From assembly GCA_036406595.1 (NCBI GenBank), contig DASXAR010000033.1, positions 1 through 43,362 on the forward strand: DNA of 43,362 nucleotides. Reading direction: 5' to 3'. The first letter of the stretch is position 1; every line of letters begins with the position of its first letter. The DNA comes from VRUE01 sp036406595. Its GTDB lineage: Bacteria > Actinomycetota > Thermoleophilia > Solirubrobacterales > 70-9. Made by a program: the position numbers and the translations under genes. Shown piece after piece: positions 23,963 to 31,243 of this stretch. The notes under the pieces were generated by a model that saw only the letters and a program-made list of their open reading frames with translations, made no database searches and had not been told where the DNA came from.

Positions 23963-24112
23963 GTGAACCTCGCCCGCGCCTCCTGGATCACGGTGGTGGT
24001 CGTCTGCGCGATCGCCACGATCCTCTTCGCGGTCAGCGGCTACACGGGGTACGCGATCACCGTGACGGCGGTCGGCCTCGCCGCCGCCGTCAACCTCCTT
24101 CCCAGCCCTTAG
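23963..24112 (+). CDS. small hydrophobic membrane protein
   Basis: 49 residues from GTG (23963) to TAG (24110-24112). It is almost entirely two hydrophobic segments: WITVVVVCAIATILFAVSGY and YAITVTAVGLAAAVNLLP. No Shine-Dalgarno sequence precedes it; AAAATA at 23949-23954 could be a -10 for a nearly leaderless transcript. I do not know its function. The compositional pattern and clean stop support translation, but it is short. Confidence 0.5.
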   Translation: MNLARASWITVVVVCAIATILFAVSGYTGYAITVTAVGLAAAVNLLPSP

Positions 24113-24293
24113 CCTCTCTCTCGCTCTCGGATCCCGGGTCTCAGGATTCCGTCGGATTCCCCCTGGACGACAATTCCCGCCCGGCGAGGGCCAAACTCGC
24201 TCCGGTGTTCTTTGCACGTCCCTGACACGGATAAGGAACAGCGGAAGCGAGTGGAGCGCTTCGGAAGCCGAGTTGGCTCGACCGTGCCTCTAA
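24113..24293. other. intergenic stretch, no gene
   Basis: Nothing coding is convincing here. Between 24220 and 24290 there are short complementary pieces (CACGG/CCGTG, and AAGCG/CGCTT inside) and an AAGCCGAG...GGCTCGACCG segment. These weakly resemble the inner part of the structured element seen at 35564 and 41054. The match is too poor to call a copy. Confidence 0.4.
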
Positions 24294-24344
24294 TGGCTAA
24301 CCGGAGCGGCTGGCTAACCGGAGCGGTTGGCTAACCGGAGCGGT
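24294..24344. repeat. three tandem 17-bp repeats at the end of the CDF gene
   Basis: Units tggctaaccggagcgg plus c or t occur at 24294-24310, 24311-24327 and 24328-24344. The innermost unit encodes the last residues (RSG) and the TAG stop of the transporter gene on the minus strand; the other two lie just beyond the stop and would each encode another RSG-stop. It is probably a slippage expansion at the gene end. Confidence 0.95.
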
Positions 24345-25239
24345 AGGGACCGGCATCGCGGGCGGGGTCGCGAACCGACGTCTCGGGCTCGACGTGGATC
24401 AGCACCTCGGAGCGCGGGACCGCGGCCTGGATCGCGTCGCGCATTTCGTGCGCGAGCGCGTGCGCCCGCTCGAGGCTGGTTCCCGACCGGTACTGGACGT
24501 GGAGGTCGATGTGCCGGCGGCTGCCCGCCCGCCGCGCCCGCAGCTTGTGATAGCCGGCGACCTCCGGGGTGCGCGAGGCGGAGATGGCCGCCTCGATTCG
24601 GTCCAGCTCCTCCGGAGGAAGCGCTTCGTCCACCAGCACGCCCGAGGACCGCTGGATGATCCGCAGGCCCGCCGCGACGATCGCGGCTGCGACCAGCAGC
24701 GCGGTGATCGAGTCGAAGGCGACCACCCCGGTGATCTGGACCAGCGCCAGCCCGACCAGCACCCCCGCCGAGGTGAGGGCGTCGGTTCGCAGGTGCGCGG
24801 CATCCCCCTCGAGGGCCGGCGACTCGTGCGCCCGCGCCTGCCGCCGGAGGACTCCGGAGACCGCGAGGTTGGCGACGATCGAAACCGCCATCACGGCGAT
24901 GCCGACGCCCAGCGCTTCGACCTCGGCGCCGACCACCAGCCGGTGCGTCGCCTCGTAGACGATGATCCCGGCGCCGATCAGGATCAGCATCCCCTCGATC
25001 GCGGCCGCCAGGCTCTCGACCTTCTCGTGTCCGTAGGGGTGCTCGGCGTCGGCGGGCAGGTCGGCTTTGCGCACCGATGCGAAGGCGACGACGGAAGCGA
25101 CGAGGTCGATCAGCGAATGAACCGCCTCGGTGATGATCGCGATCGAGCCGGTGATCGCGCCGGCGGCGAGCTTGAGCGCGATCAGCAGCGAGTTGGAGGC
25201 GATCGAGAGGCCCGCCGCGCCGCTTTTTGTGCGGATCAT
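24331..25239 (-). CDS. cation diffusion facilitator family metal transporter
   Basis: 302 residues with six predicted membrane helices and a C-terminal cytoplasmic domain. The metal-site helices show ITEAVHSLIDLVASVVAF (HxxxD in helix 2) and HLRTDALTSAGVLVGL (HxxxD in helix 5). HPYGHEKVESLAAAIEGM is the conserved cytoplasmic loop. The C-terminal LDRIEAAISASRTPEVAGYH and HIDLHVQYRSGTSLERAHAL match the dimerisation domain. It exports Zn2+ or another divalent cation by proton antiport. The ATG overlaps the rdgB stop by 4 nt, and its stop lies in a 17-bp tandem repeat. Confidence 0.92.
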   Translation of the reverse strand: MIRTKSGAAGLSIASNSLLIALKLAAGAITGSIAIITEAVHSLIDLVASVVAFASVRKADLPADAEHPYGHEKVESLAAAIEGMLILIGAGIIVYEATHRLVVGAEVEALGVGIAVMAVSIVANLAVSGVLRRQARAHESPALEGDAAHLRTDALTSAGVLVGLALVQITGVVAFDSITALLVAAAIVAAGLRIIQRSSGVLVDEALPPEELDRIEAAISASRTPEVAGYHKLRARRAGSRRHIDLHVQYRSGTSLERAHALAHEMRDAIQAAVPRSEVLIHVEPETSVRDPARDAGPYRSG

Positions 25240-25832
25240 CTCCCTGCCTGCGCCCCGTTGGCCGAGAGGTGGGTCATCAGCATGCGCGCGGCGAGGCCGC
25301 GATGGCTGATCTCGTTCTTCTCGGCCTGACTCAGCTCCGAGAAGGTGCGATCGTCGTCGGGTCCGGTCGCCTCGGGGACGAAGGCCGGGTCATAGCCGAA
25401 GCCGCCCTCCCCGCGCGGCGCATCGATCAGGTGGCCCTCGCAGCGCGCCTCGAAGACGTGCTCGGATCCGTCCTTGCCGACCAGGGCGAGGGCGCAGACG
25501 TAATACGCGCCGCGGTCCCCTCCTGTCTCCGCCACCTCCCGCAGCAGCTTGTCGAGGTTCTCCTCGTCGCTCGCCCCCGTACCGCCATAGCGGGCTGAAT
25601 GGATTCCCGGGCGACCCCCGAGCGCGACCGCACCGATCCCCGAGTCGTCGCCGAGCGAGGCCTCGCCGGTCACCGCGTGCGCGGCGCGTGCCTTCTCGAG
25701 GGCGATCCCCGCATAGCTCTCGCCCTCCTCGGGCGGCAGCTCCACCGCCTCGGGCATCGCCTCCAGCTCGACCCCCGGCAGCAGTTCGCGCATCTCCCGC
25801 AGCTTGTGCCTGTTGCGGGTGGCGAAGATCAA
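25236..25832 (-). CDS. rdgB: XTP/dITP (non-canonical purine NTP) pyrophosphatase
   Basis: 198 residues of the Ham1/RdgB family. The N-terminal ATRNRHKLREMRELL substrate loop, the catalytic GDDSGIGAVALGGRPGIHSA and the C-terminal GYDPAFVP and SHRGLA segments are all present. It hydrolyses deaminated purine nucleotides (ITP, XTP, dITP) to monophosphates. The start is TTG at 25830-25832, inside a TTGA overlap with the rph stop. The rph-rdgB pair is widespread in actinobacteria. Confidence 0.95.
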   Translation of the reverse strand: MIFATRNRHKLREMRELLPGVELEAMPEAVELPPEEGESYAGIALEKARAAHAVTGEASLGDDSGIGAVALGGRPGIHSARYGGTGASDEENLDKLLREVAETGGDRGAYYVCALALVGKDGSEHVFEARCEGHLIDAPRGEGGFGYDPAFVPEATGPDDDRTFSELSQAEKNEISHRGLAARMLMTHLSANGAQAGR

Positions 25833-26554
25833 CTTCCGGCAGCCTGCTCCTGGACCTGGCGCAGCCGGCCGATCCCCAGCTCGGCGAGGCCGAGGAGCTC
25901 GTCGAGGGAGGCGCGTGAGAGCGGCATCCGCTCGGCGGTCGCCTGCACCTCGATCAGCCCCCCCTCGCCGGTCATCACCACGTTGGCATCGACCTCGGCA
26001 CGGGAGTCCTCGCCGTAGTCGAGGTCGCAGAGGGCCCTGCCGTCGACCATCCCGACGCTGACCGCGGCCACGGTGCCGCTCAGCGGAAGCGACTCGAGGT
26101 CACCCTTGCGGACCAGCTTCTGCATCGCGAGGCGGAGGGCGACGAAGCCGCCCGTTATCGCCGCGCACCGGGTCCCGCCGTCGGCCTCCAGGACGTCGCA
26201 ATCGACATAGATGCTTCGCTCTCCGAGCCCCTCGAAATCGACCACCGCCCGCAACGATCGGCCGATCAGGCGCTGGATCTCGACCCCGCGGCCGTCCTGG
26301 CGCCCGCGCGAGATGTCGCGGGGCTTGCGGTCCCCGGTCGATGCCGGCAGCATCGAGTACTCGGCCGTGACCCAGCCCCTGCCGCGCCCCTGCATCCATT
26401 TCGGCACCGAGTCGTTGACAGAGGCCGTGCAGATGACCCGCGTCCCGCCGATCGAGATCAGCGCCGAGCCGTCGGCGGTGGCGACGAAGCCCGGATCGAT
26501 CGTCACCGGGCGGATGTCGGCGGGCGCCCGGTCGTAGCTGCGCGAAGCCGTCAT
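25829..26554 (-). CDS. rph: ribonuclease PH
   Basis: 241 residues, normal length. It contains GRGWVTAEYSMLPASTGDRK, the RQDGRGVEIQRLIGRSLRAV phosphate/RNA site and YVDCDVLEADGGTRCAAITG with the catalytic aspartates. It trims tRNA 3' ends phosphorolytically. The ATG is at 26552-26554. It is the first gene of rph-rdgB-CDF; the hairpin at 26625 separates it from the pilin gene. Confidence 0.97.
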   Translation of the reverse strand: MTASRSYDRAPADIRPVTIDPGFVATADGSALISIGGTRVICTASVNDSVPKWMQGRGRGWVTAEYSMLPASTGDRKPRDISRGRQDGRGVEIQRLIGRSLRAVVDFEGLGERSIYVDCDVLEADGGTRCAAITGGFVALRLAMQKLVRKGDLESLPLSGTVAAVSVGMVDGRALCDLDYGEDSRAEVDANVVMTGEGGLIEVQATAERMPLSRASLDELLGLAELGIGRLRQVQEQAAGS

Positions 26555-26624
26555 CGCCTCTGGATCGGGATATGGATGCTTGCTCGCCCCGCGCTCACGG
26601 AGGCGAGTCTTGCACGTCGACGCC

Positions 26625-26652
26625 GGGGGCGGCTCGGCTGAGAGCCGCCCCC
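26625..26652 (-). terminator. GC-rich hairpin terminator after the Flp-type pilin
   Basis: GGGGGCGGCTC (26625-26635) pairs perfectly with GAGCCGCCCCC (26642-26652) around a 6-nt loop. It begins 10 nt after the pilin stop on the minus strand and ends about 70 nt before rph. There is no clear U-tract, as is common in high-GC actinobacteria. Confidence 0.75.
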
Positions 26653-26662
26653 GATCCCGCCG

Positions 26663-26911
26663 CTATTTGAACTTCACCTGGTCGACGGCCTGCTTGATCT
26701 TGTCGACGATCACTCCGGCCAGCTCGGTGCCCTGCTTGCCGTTGAAGCCCTTCATCGCAGCGACCATCCCGACCATCAGCAGCGAGACGAGCAGGATCAG
26801 GCCCACGTACTCGACCGTCCCCTGCCCCCGCTCTTTTTCGGCGAGCAGGCGGATGGTGCGCAGCCGTTCCGCGGCCGCTGCGTGCGCCCAGCCCAACAGC
26901 GTGTAGATCAT
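26663..26911 (-). CDS. Flp/Fap-type pilin-like protein
   Basis: 82 residues. A basic N-terminal leader ends EKERGQGTVEYVGLILLVSL: a prepilin cleavage glycine, then the conserved T-V-E-Y start of a single hydrophobic helix, as in Flp pilins. The tail FNGKQGTELAGVIVDKIKQA is amphipathic. I start at the ATG at 26909-26911 with GGAGG 6 nt upstream; an upstream ATG at 26941 lacks a site. No tad/cpa assembly genes or prepilin peptidase are adjacent, so the assembly machinery must be elsewhere. Confidence 0.8.
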   Translation of the reverse strand: MIYTLLGWAHAAAAERLRTIRLLAEKERGQGTVEYVGLILLVSLLMVGMVAAMKGFNGKQGTELAGVIVDKIKQAVDQVKFK

Positions 26912-27036
26912 CGAAGCCTCCTTCGTCTGGTTTTGAGCCATGCTCAGTCAGCGCTCGTCACCGATCCAGACACGGATGTGTCAAATCGCTGAGAGGACCG
27001 CCACCAGATCGGGGCATAGGAAGGGCCTCGCGGAGT

Positions 27037-28314
27037 ATGTTGCGAGTTGCGGGGGATTGGGTGGCGTCCTCGATTCGAATCAGACTTGGCTCGCTCGCGG
27101 CTGTGCTGACAGGTGCCGTCGTGTTGAGCGCAGCCGCAACACCGGCCTCTGCAACCGTCCAACTCGGCGTCTTCACCCCCGGAGCACCCGCGAGCGCAGG
27201 TGCCCTCGCCGAATACGCGGCGTTGGTCGGCCGCCAACCGGACATCGTCATGTGGTTCCGCGGCTTTGGGCAGCCGCTGATGGAAACGCGCGAAACCACC
27301 AGCCTTCGGGCAACCGGGCAGACGCCGATGGTGACCTGGGAGCCGAACAAGCAGTCGCTCTCCCAAATTGCCTCCGGCGAATACGACGCCTATCTCCACG
27401 AATCGGCTGCGGTTGCAAAGAGCTGGGGCGGCCCGCTTCTCGTTCGCTTCGCGCACGAGATGAACGGGAACTGGTATCCGTGGGGCGCAGGGGCCATCCC
27501 GGCCTACACCTATCTCGCCGCCTGGTACCACATCGTCTCGCTGTTCCGTGGCGATGGCGCCACGAACGTCAGCTGGGTCTGGTCGCCCTACGTCGAAGTC
27601 GGGACCAGATTTCCGCTCGCGGCCTATTACCCCGGCGACGATTGGGTCGATTACATCGGCCTGGACGGCTACAACTGGGGCAGGGTGAGAGGGAGATGGC
27701 AGGATCTCGACACCGTCTTCTCCGCCTCCTATTCGACCGTCACGTCGTTCAGCTCCAGACCGGTGATCCTTTCCGAGACGGCCTCGACCGAGAGCGGCGG
27801 CGACAAGGCCGAATGGATCCGGGTCGGCTTCATGTCCACGATCCCGGAACGGTTCCCCAGGGTCACGGCAGTCGTCTGGTTCAACAAGAACCAGGAGACC
27901 GACTGGCGCATCGACTCCTCCCAGGCATCGCTCGACGCCTACCGCGCGGTCGTCGACTGCTGGATCTATGGCGGCGCGGGGCCATGCCCCGGCGTGCCCG
28001 GACGTCGGGGCCGAAAGAGAAATCTCGTCTGCTCCCTACGTGTATCCCGGCGGGTGACCCGGGTGAGGCTGGCCGGCTCGGTCTCCTTCTGCCTCTCGGC
28101 GCCGGCGCGCGTCCGCATCGTCGTCGCTCCGCGCGGGCATATCGGGCCCCGAGCCGCGATCGTGCGCAGAGGCCGCAGCGGTCACAACCGGGTGCCGCTT
28201 CTGCAGATACTCCGCCACCGCGGCTTCAGGGCCGGCCGCTATCGGCTCGTGGTCGCGGCGAGCGACGGACGCGGGCTTTCCCACCGCCGCGTGGCCCGGT
28301 TCCGGATCGTCTGA
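27037..28314 (+). CDS. secreted glycoside hydrolase, GH26-like (beta-mannanase type)
   Basis: 425 residues. A signal peptide (SLAAVLTGAVVLSAAATPAS) precedes a TIM-barrel catalytic domain of about 290 residues. LLVRFAHEMNGNWYPWG carries the likely acid/base E141, and PVILSETAS the likely nucleophile E247; the spacing and the HEMNG..YPW motif fit clan A family 26. The C-terminal 90 residues are a basic, strand-rich domain of unknown role. Exact specificity (beta-mannan, mixed-linkage glucan or other) cannot be told. A GTG at 27061 with GGGGG six bases upstream is an alternative start that keeps the signal peptide. It is divergent from the pilin gene. Confidence 0.8.
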   Translation: MLRVAGDWVASSIRIRLGSLAAVLTGAVVLSAAATPASATVQLGVFTPGAPASAGALAEYAALVGRQPDIVMWFRGFGQPLMETRETTSLRATGQTPMVTWEPNKQSLSQIASGEYDAYLHESAAVAKSWGGPLLVRFAHEMNGNWYPWGAGAIPAYTYLAAWYHIVSLFRGDGATNVSWVWSPYVEVGTRFPLAAYYPGDDWVDYIGLDGYNWGRVRGRWQDLDTVFSASYSTVTSFSSRPVILSETASTESGGDKAEWIRVGFMSTIPERFPRVTAVVWFNKNQETDWRIDSSQASLDAYRAVVDCWIYGGAGPCPGVPGRRGRKRNLVCSLRVSRRVTRVRLAGSVSFCLSAPARVRIVVAPRGHIGPRAAIVRRGRSGHNRVPLLQILRHRGFRAGRYRLVVAASDGRGLSHRRVARFRIV

Positions 28315-28353
28315 CGCGGCGACGGCGAATCGCTGCGGTTACGCTCACCGCCG

Positions 28354-29295
28354 ATGCGGGTCCTGGTCGTGACGAACTTCGAGCCCGATGCCGCGGCGCC
28401 ACAACGCGGGCGCTGGGTCCGAGACCAGGTCGAGGAGATCCGGGCGAGGGGGGTCGACGTCGAGCTCTTCAGGTTTCCCCGTGGCGGGCGCCACTACATC
28501 CCCGCGGCGAGGCGGCTCCGCCGCTTCCTGCGGGACCAGCAATTCGATCTCGTCCATGCGCACTACGGGCTCGCCGGCTGGAGCGCGCTGGCGGCAGGGG
28601 CCCGGCCGCTGGTCGTCTCCTTCCACGGAACCGACGTCCGCCACTGGCTGGTCGGCCCCCTCTCCCGCCGCCTCGCCTGGCGGGTGGACCTGGTCGCCGC
28701 CGTCTCCCGGGCGCTCTTCGGCAGCGAGGCAGGGCGGCCGGGGCTGCCGCCGGTACCGGGTGCGGCGGTGCTTCCCTGCGGCGCAGACCTCGGCCGCTTC
28801 CATCCGCTCCCCCGGTCCGAGGCCCGAGACGCGCTCGGCCTCGACCCGGGCGGTCGCTACCTCCTGTTTCCCGCCAACCCCGACCGGCCCGAGAAGCGCG
28901 CCGACCGGGCCATGGAGCTGGCGTCGGCGCTCGGAGCCGAGCTGCTGACCGGCGGCGCGATCGATCCCGACCAGATCCCGCTCTGGTACAACGCGGCGAA
29001 CGCGGTCCTGGTCACCTCCGAATACGAGGGCTTTGGCCTGGTCTGCGTCGAGGCGCTGGCATGCGGCGTCCCCGTCCTCTCGACACCGGTCGGGATCGCG
29101 CCCTTCGCGCTCTCGGGAATCGCCGGAACCCACTGCGGGCCATTCGACCGGAGCGAATGGGCCGAGGCGCTCCGGCCACATCTCGACGCCCAGGACCCGC
29201 GGGTCGCCGGAGCAGAGCGCGCCGCCTCCCTCTCCGCGGGGCGAATGGCCGATCGGACGATCGTCGCCTATCGCGACGTCCTCGGCCAGAGCTAA
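28354..29295 (+). CDS. glycosyltransferase family 4 protein
   Basis: 313 residues, GT-B fold. MRVLVVTNFEPDAAAPQRGR begins an N-terminal Rossmann domain with LVHAHYGLAGW. The C-terminal nucleotide-sugar domain has VTSEYEGFGLVCVEALACGV, the E-x7-E motif of retaining GT4 enzymes, followed by PVLSTPVGIAPF. It transfers a sugar from a nucleotide donor to an unknown acceptor, probably at the membrane for a surface glycan. It lies 39 nt after the GH26-like gene, and no polysaccharide cluster surrounds it. Confidence 0.88.
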   Translation: MRVLVVTNFEPDAAAPQRGRWVRDQVEEIRARGVDVELFRFPRGGRHYIPAARRLRRFLRDQQFDLVHAHYGLAGWSALAAGARPLVVSFHGTDVRHWLVGPLSRRLAWRVDLVAAVSRALFGSEAGRPGLPPVPGAAVLPCGADLGRFHPLPRSEARDALGLDPGGRYLLFPANPDRPEKRADRAMELASALGAELLTGGAIDPDQIPLWYNAANAVLVTSEYEGFGLVCVEALACGVPVLSTPVGIAPFALSGIAGTHCGPFDRSEWAEALRPHLDAQDPRVAGAERAASLSAGRMADRTIVAYRDVLGQS

Positions 29296-29301
29296 TAGAT
29301 T
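29296..29301 (+). promoter_or_regulatory. possible -10 box for a leaderless coiled-coil mRNA
   Basis: TAGATT directly follows the glycosyltransferase TAA and ends 6 nt before the ATG at 29308. That spacing would place the transcription start at or next to the start codon, consistent with a leaderless message, and no Shine-Dalgarno sequence is present. No good -35 is seen. Confidence 0.35.
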
Positions 29302-29307
29302 CAATTC

Positions 29308-29772
29308 ATGAGCGGCGGCGAACCCGGCAGCGAGAGCCTCACGGCCAAAGCCGAAGCCGCCGAGCAGAGGCTGAAGGACGCGAGCGAGGCGGCGGCCGCC
29401 GCCGAACAGCGGGCGAAGGACGAGCTGCAGGCTCTCGAGTCGGAGCTGGAGTCGCAGCGGCAGGCCGGCGCCGAAGAGCTCGAGCGGCTGCGCCGCGCCC
29501 ACGCCGAGGAGCTGGATCGGGCGCGTTCGGAAAAGGAAGAGGCGATCGCCGCCGCGCAGGCCAGGCTCGCCGAGATCGAGGCACAGGCCGTGAGCGCCGA
29601 GAAGCGTGTCGAGGAGGCCGAGCGCCGGGCCGCCGAGAGCCGGACGGCAGAGAGCCCCGCCGTCCCGCCGCTGGCCGCCCACGCCGACGTCGAGGTGCGG
29701 GCGAGGGAATCGGCCGCCGCCTGGCTGAGGGGGCAGATCGAGGCGATCCGCCGAGAGGCGGAAGGCCGATAG
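29308..29772 (+). CDS. coiled-coil protein of unknown function
   Basis: 154 residues, nearly all a charged alpha-helical coiled coil rich in E, A and R (for example AEELERLRRAHAEELDRARS and AEKRVEEAERRAAESR). No signal peptide or membrane segment is present. The last part, ESAAAWLRGQIEAIRREAEG, is a more amphipathic helix. It ends with TAG at 29770-29772, only 8 nt before the first plausible nadB codon, so the two are probably one transcript. Function is not recognised; it could be a scaffold or DNA/membrane-associated filament. Confidence 0.65.
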   Translation: MSGGEPGSESLTAKAEAAEQRLKDASEAAAAAEQRAKDELQALESELESQRQAGAEELERLRRAHAEELDRARSEKEEAIAAAQARLAEIEAQAVSAEKRVEEAERRAAESRTAESPAVPPLAAHADVEVRARESAAAWLRGQIEAIRREAEGR

Positions 29773-29780
29773 GCGTCGGC

Positions 29781-31214
29781 ATCGAGTTCGACGTCGCCGT
29801 CATCGGCGGCGGCGCCGCGGGACTCTGGGCAGCCCTTCAGGCCGCCGAGGGGGGTGGGCGCGTCTGCCTGATCTCGCGAACCCCGCTCTCCCAGAGCGCG
29901 AGCTTCTGGGCACAGGGCGGGCTCGCCGCGGCGCTGGAGCCCGGCGACTCCCCGGCCAGGCACGCCGCCGACACGATCGCGGCCGGGCGTGGGCTCTGCC
30001 GGCCAAGCGCGGTCCAGGTGCTGGTCGAGGAGGCCCCGGCGGCCGTGCGAGAGCTTCAGGGTCGCGGCGTCGACTTCGACCTCGAGGACGGCGGCGAGCT
30101 GGCGCTTGGCCTGGAGGGTGGTCACACTCGCCGCCGCATCGTCCACTCGGGCGGGAGCCAGACCGGGGCCGAGATCACCTCAAAGCTCGCGACGATGGTC
30201 GCGGCCGAGTCGCGCGTCGAGGTTCGCGAGAAGACCTCGGTTGTGGCGCTCTGGAGCGACGCCCGCCGCTGCCACGGCACCGTCACCGAGGAGGGGACGA
30301 TCGCCGCCGCTGCCACGGTGATGGCGACGGGGGGCGCCGCCGCGCTCTGGAGCCGAACGACAAACCCATGGGGGGCGATCGGCGCCGGCCCGGTGCTGGC
30401 GAGCGCCGCCGGCGCCGACCTCGCGGATCTCGAGTTCTGCCAGTTCCACCCGACGGCGCTGTCCCTTCCCGGCAGCGGCTTCGATGGCACCCTCATCACC
30501 GAGGCCGTCCGTGGCGAGGGCGCAGCGCTGCTCGATGCCTCGGGGAGGCGCTTCACCGACGAGCTCGCCCCGCGCGACGCGGTGACTGCCGCGATCCTCG
30601 ACCGCATGGAGGCCGACGGCGTGGCGAGCGTCTGGCTCGATCTCCGCGGCATCGAGCCGGCTCGCTTCCCGAACGTCTTCACGACGCTGAGGGAGGCCGG
30701 GCTCGACCCGAGGGTCGAGCCCGTCCCGGTGGCTCCCGCCGCGCACTACACGATGGGAGGCATCGCCACCGACCTCGACGGCGCCTCCTCTCTGCCGGGC
30801 CTGTACGCGGTCGGCGAGTGCTCGTGCACGGGGCTCCACGGCGCCAACCGGCTCGCCTCCAACTCGCTCAGCGAGTGCTTCGTGTTCGGAGGACGGGCGG
30901 GGAGGGCCGCGCTGCGCGAGAGCGCCGTCGCCGACCGGCCCGACCCATCCGAGTGGCGCTTCGGACCGCCGAGCGAAGCAACCCGGGAGGCGGTCTGGCA
31001 GCTCGCGGGCCCGCTGCGGCGCCCCGAGCAATTGCAGGAGCTGCTCGACGACCCCGACCCGCTGGCCGCGATGCTCGCGGCGGCGGCGCTCGAGCGCCGC
31101 GAGTCGCGCGGCGGTCACCTGCGCGCCGACTTCCCCCACATCGACCCGGCGCTGGACGGCGTTCACATCGTCGTCGCGCCGGACGGGAGCACCCGTCGCG
31201 AGGAGTGGCGCTGA
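29781..31214 (+). CDS. nadB: L-aspartate oxidase
   Basis: About 477 residues. The FAD-binding N-terminus FDVAVIGGGAAGLWAALQAA, SASFWAQGGLAAALEPGDSP, the substrate-site EFCQFHPTAL and the C-terminal GLHGANRLASNSLSECFVFG are all typical of NadB. It oxidises L-aspartate to iminoaspartate for NAD synthesis; nadA and nadC are not in the window. No ATG, GTG or TTG lies in frame near the expected start. Candidates are ATC at 29781, which gives the usual length, or ATA at 29769 overlapping the upstream TAG. The in-frame region further upstream is the shadow of the coiled-coil gene. Confidence 0.88.
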   Translation: MEFDVAVIGGGAAGLWAALQAAEGGGRVCLISRTPLSQSASFWAQGGLAAALEPGDSPARHAADTIAAGRGLCRPSAVQVLVEEAPAAVRELQGRGVDFDLEDGGELALGLEGGHTRRRIVHSGGSQTGAEITSKLATMVAAESRVEVREKTSVVALWSDARRCHGTVTEEGTIAAAATVMATGGAAALWSRTTNPWGAIGAGPVLASAAGADLADLEFCQFHPTALSLPGSGFDGTLITEAVRGEGAALLDASGRRFTDELAPRDAVTAAILDRMEADGVASVWLDLRGIEPARFPNVFTTLREAGLDPRVEPVPVAPAAHYTMGGIATDLDGASSLPGLYAVGECSCTGLHGANRLASNSLSECFVFGGRAGRAALRESAVADRPDPSEWRFGPPSEATREAVWQLAGPLRRPEQLQELLDDPDPLAAMLAAAALERRESRGGHLRADFPHIDPALDGVHIVVAPDGSTRREEWR

Positions 31215-31243
31215 GAGCCGGGCTCGGCGTCGGATAGCTTCGG

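Noticed and set aside
24220..24290. A further copy of the structured element
   Set aside because: Only short pieces resemble it, with 5-bp stems; not enough to separate it from chance in this base composition.
24294..24344. Possible CRISPR array
   Set aside because: The three 17-bp units are directly adjacent with no spacers, and no cas genes are present.
26940..27036. A riboswitch before the GH26-like gene
   Set aside because: No conserved blocks of a known class were recognised, and no convincing fold was seen by eye.
26940..31214. A 1424-codon open frame on the plus strand
   Set aside because: Only its last 478 codons (29781-31214) encode a recognisable protein, NadB. The rest is an Arg/Gly/Pro-rich shadow of the GH26-like, GT4 and coiled-coil genes in another frame.
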